Positions 62,205 through 64,000 of a stretch of 64,000 nt of DNA are shown one piece after another. Both the position numbers and the translations under genes were made by a program. The stretch covers positions 1 through 64,000 of the forward strand of contig NZ_FRAV01000006.1 in the NCBI RefSeq assembly GCF_900142445.1, given 5' to 3'. The notes beneath the pieces were generated by a model. That model searched no databases. It saw nothing but the letters and a program-made list of their open reading frames with translations, and was not told where the DNA came from. Position 1 is the first letter of the stretch. Every line of letters starts with the position of its first letter. Origin of the DNA: Chryseobacterium polytrichastri. GTDB taxonomy: Bacteria; Bacteroidota; Bacteroidia; Flavobacteriales; Weeksellaceae.

Positions 62205-63629
62205 TTAATATTGAATTAATTTATTTTTATCTAACTGTTTATGCTTTTCAAGCTTTTCAAACGCCTGATCTAAATCCTGTGGTTTATTAATAAAAAGGAT
62301 AACAATCATCCTATTTTTAGCATCAAAAAAACTTATATTATTGATTGTGCTATCGTATTTAATTTTCTGAATTTCCGGAAATGCTTTCTTCAATTCCTCC
62401 AGATTCTCTTTTTGGTCTTTATCCAATAATATGATAAAAGAAGAATCATCTTCCAATAATCTGTGACTTTGTGAAACATCCTTCAGCGGACTTGAAACAT
62501 GCACACTATTGGCACTAAAATATTTAAAAAAACTGTCAAAAATAACATTCCCATCTATCTGATCCGCATATAAATTTAATGTATTAAAATTAGGACCATA
62601 TTCGTAAATCGAGTTAGGAAACGTCTTCTCGAAACTTTTAATTATTTCATCAACAAAATTCTTATCAATTGGTTTATTCTGTTCCAAATATTTTTCTGTT
62701 AAAGGATAAATTGCTTTTGCAAAAAGATTAATGGTCGGTTTATTATACCATTCGCCTTTATCTACATTACCTTTATTTAAAATTTTATATCCATATCCGT
62801 TTCCTAATGCTGTTGCCATTGCTTCATTAAAATAAGAATAAGCCAATTTTGAATATCGTGATTTATTTTCTGTAAAATATTTCTCTAATTCTGCCTGAAC
62901 TTCTTTGCTCTGCTCATTGTATAAAATATGACACATCTCGTGTAAAGTGACTCCCAATGTCCCGATTGTATCATTTGAATCTGTCATACTTCCTACACAC
63001 AACGCATTCCCATGAGGCGTGGCCGTAGTATTTCCCTGCTTTCCTGGAATTGGATATAAGGTAACATAAAACGGAACCTGCACATCCCAAGATGACTTAT
63101 AAAAATGATTAAACTTTAAAAATAATTCTGAGCTAATATCATTATATTTCTTAAGTTCACTAATCTGTCTTTTAATTTTGGCTTCACTTTCATTCCATAC
63201 AAACTGTCTGAAATACGGTTGTGCATTTTTCAATGAATTATAAATTTTCATTTGCTCATTAATAGGCAAAATTCCTGTTATTCTTTCATTAAAATCTTCA
63301 AGGTCTTTAGACTTTAAAGTAGTTACCACAAGCAATGTTAAATAACTTTTTCTATAATTTCGTCCTGCAGGATAATCTTGTCTTGAGATGCTTTCATTAT
63401 AATCAATAGACTTGAAATCCTGAACCAACTTTTGAAAATCTTTATTATCTGCTAACTTCTCTGTAATAAATTTTCTGTAAGTGGATGAAGTTCCCGGCAT
63501 TTTTGCTGCAGTCTCCATAAAATTAAAAAGACTATATACTTCGCTTTCTTTAAAGATAAAAAACTCTTTGCGCTGTCCTGAAACAGAGCCAAAAAAGAAA
63601 ATTATTATAATTAAAAAAAGTCTTTTCAT
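62205..63629 (-). CDS. secreted HExxH zinc metalloprotease-like protein
   Basis: A 474-residue protein with a signal peptide (about 1-19, ending SVSGQ). The zinc motif is HEMCH (His230, Glu231, His234) in LGVTLHEMCHILY, and Glu269 in YFNEAMATAL is the likely third ligand, a gluzincin arrangement. Upstream and downstream parts are helical. It sits eight bases after macB and 16 before macA, within one operon, so it may process a peptide exported by the Mac system or act on the envelope. The family name is not recognised. Confidence 0.8.
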   Translation of the reverse strand: MKRLFLIIIIFFFGSVSGQRKEFFIFKESEVYSLFNFMETAAKMPGTSSTYRKFITEKLADNKDFQKLVQDFKSIDYNESISRQDYPAGRNYRKSYLTLLVVTTLKSKDLEDFNERITGILPINEQMKIYNSLKNAQPYFRQFVWNESEAKIKRQISELKKYNDISSELFLKFNHFYKSSWDVQVPFYVTLYPIPGKQGNTTATPHGNALCVGSMTDSNDTIGTLGVTLHEMCHILYNEQSKEVQAELEKYFTENKSRYSKLAYSYFNEAMATALGNGYGYKILNKGNVDKGEWYNKPTINLFAKAIYPLTEKYLEQNKPIDKNFVDEIIKSFEKTFPNSIYEYGPNFNTLNLYADQIDGNVIFDSFFKYFSANSVHVSSPLKDVSQSHRLLEDDSSFIILLDKDQKENLEELKKAFPEIQKIKYDSTINNISFFDAKNRMIVILFINKPQDLDQAFEKLEKHKQLDKNKLIQY

Positions 63630-63636
63630 CTTTAAA

Positions 63637-64000
63637 TTACTCTGATCTTAATGCTTCAATTGGCCTAATTTTAACTGCTCTTTGCGCAGGAATCATTCCA
63701 ATAATTAATCCTAAAATAACCATTACCGCCATCGCTCCAAATACATTTCCGTAATTTACTGTTGGGTTATAGAATGGAAATTCATCCTGTCCCTGAGTTG
63801 CCATATTCAAAATAATTAAAACAAAAATCCCGAATATAAAACCAAGTATACCTGAAGACAGCGTAATTACTACACTCTCTAGCAAGATCTGATTTCTTAC
63901 TTCAGAAGGTTTTGCTCCCAAAGCTCTTCTGATTCCAATTTCTTTTGTTCTTTCTTTTACCGTAATCAATAGAATATTTGAAATCGCAATTACCCCCGCA
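63637..64000 (-). CDS. macB: MacB-type ABC transporter permease/ATPase, C-terminal part
   Basis: The frame is open to the window edge (partial, no start; an apparent start at 63969 is an internal Ile codon). The visible 121 residues are the FtsX/MacB C-terminal domain: GVIAISNILLITVKERTKEIGIRRALGA, then two membrane helices and PAQRAVKIRPIEALRSE, the classic MacB ending. The ATPase domain lies beyond the edge. It should form a tripartite efflux system with the macA gene downstream. Confidence 0.92.
   Translation of the reverse strand, partial: AGVIAISNILLITVKERTKEIGIRRALGAKPSEVRNQILLESVVITLSSGILGFIFGIFVLIILNMATQGQDEFPFYNPTVNYGNVFGAMAVMVILGLIIGMIPAQRAVKIRPIEALRSE

Noticed and set aside
63637..63969. 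Complete 110-residue small gene with a start at 63969
   Set aside because: The frame stays open to the window edge and the sequence is the MacB C-terminus; the apparent start is an internal Ile codon.

Overview
The window reads as a chromosomal segment of a low-GC member of Bacteroidota, class Flavobacteriia, most likely Chryseobacterium or a close Weeksellaceae relative. The evidence is the fused lpxC-fabZ gene, a PorX-type regulator and a type IX secretion (T9SS) sorting domain, many genes preceded by the Bacteroidota -7 box TAnnTTTG rather than a Shine-Dalgarno sequence, and the protein sequences themselves. No tRNA, rRNA, CRISPR array, transposase or prophage was found. All identifications come from reading motifs; no database search was run.

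Layout. (1) 0.1-10 kb: a WYL regulator behind a 131-bp octamer repeat, an MsbA-like exporter, lptB with a long C-terminal extension plus a coupled small gene, a lipoprotein, hemB, a tiny protein that is almost only a T9SS sorting domain, and an ABC-2 exporter pair. (2) 9.9-17.8 kb: an outer-membrane barrel, sucD, and the lipid A block (lpxD paralogue, efp, lpxA, lpxC-fabZ, lpxD, HD hydrolase), all on the minus strand. (3) 18-27 kb: NYN/LOTUS protein, S41 protease, porX, xth, RlpA-like protein, two secreted Ala/Thr-rich proteins, rimO. (4) 27.3-52.6 kb: a 23-gene minus-strand Wzx/Wzy-type capsule or exopolysaccharide locus, from a membrane-bound 4,6-dehydratase, Wza, a UDP-sugar dehydrogenase and Wzc, through ManC, flippase, glycosyltransferases and EpsG-like polymerase, to a UDP-L-FucNAc pathway (CapE, CapF, CapG), two initiating sugar transferases, an ATP-grasp/HAD pair, an aminotransferase and RfbC, closed by a strong terminator. 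A decayed aminotransferase pseudogene lies at its upstream edge. (5) 53.2-59.3 kb: recX, glyA, an arsenic operon (arsR, DUF6428-like, arsC, acr3) with two matching operator-like palindromes, a thioredoxin-reductase-like gene behind a 130-bp heptamer repeat, and a divergent Fur-family regulator. (6) 59.3-64 kb: a GT39-type glycosyltransferase and a macB / zinc metalloprotease / macA operon cut by the window edge.

How it fits together: the window is dominated by envelope biogenesis, namely lipid A synthesis and LPS transport, capsule synthesis and export, T9SS regulation and substrates, and efflux. The most unusual signal is a pair of unrelated genes (start codons at 1099 and 58711) in which a perfect tandem repeat of about 130 bp, with a different unit in each, begins on the last base of the -7 promoter box and fills essentially the whole 5' leader.
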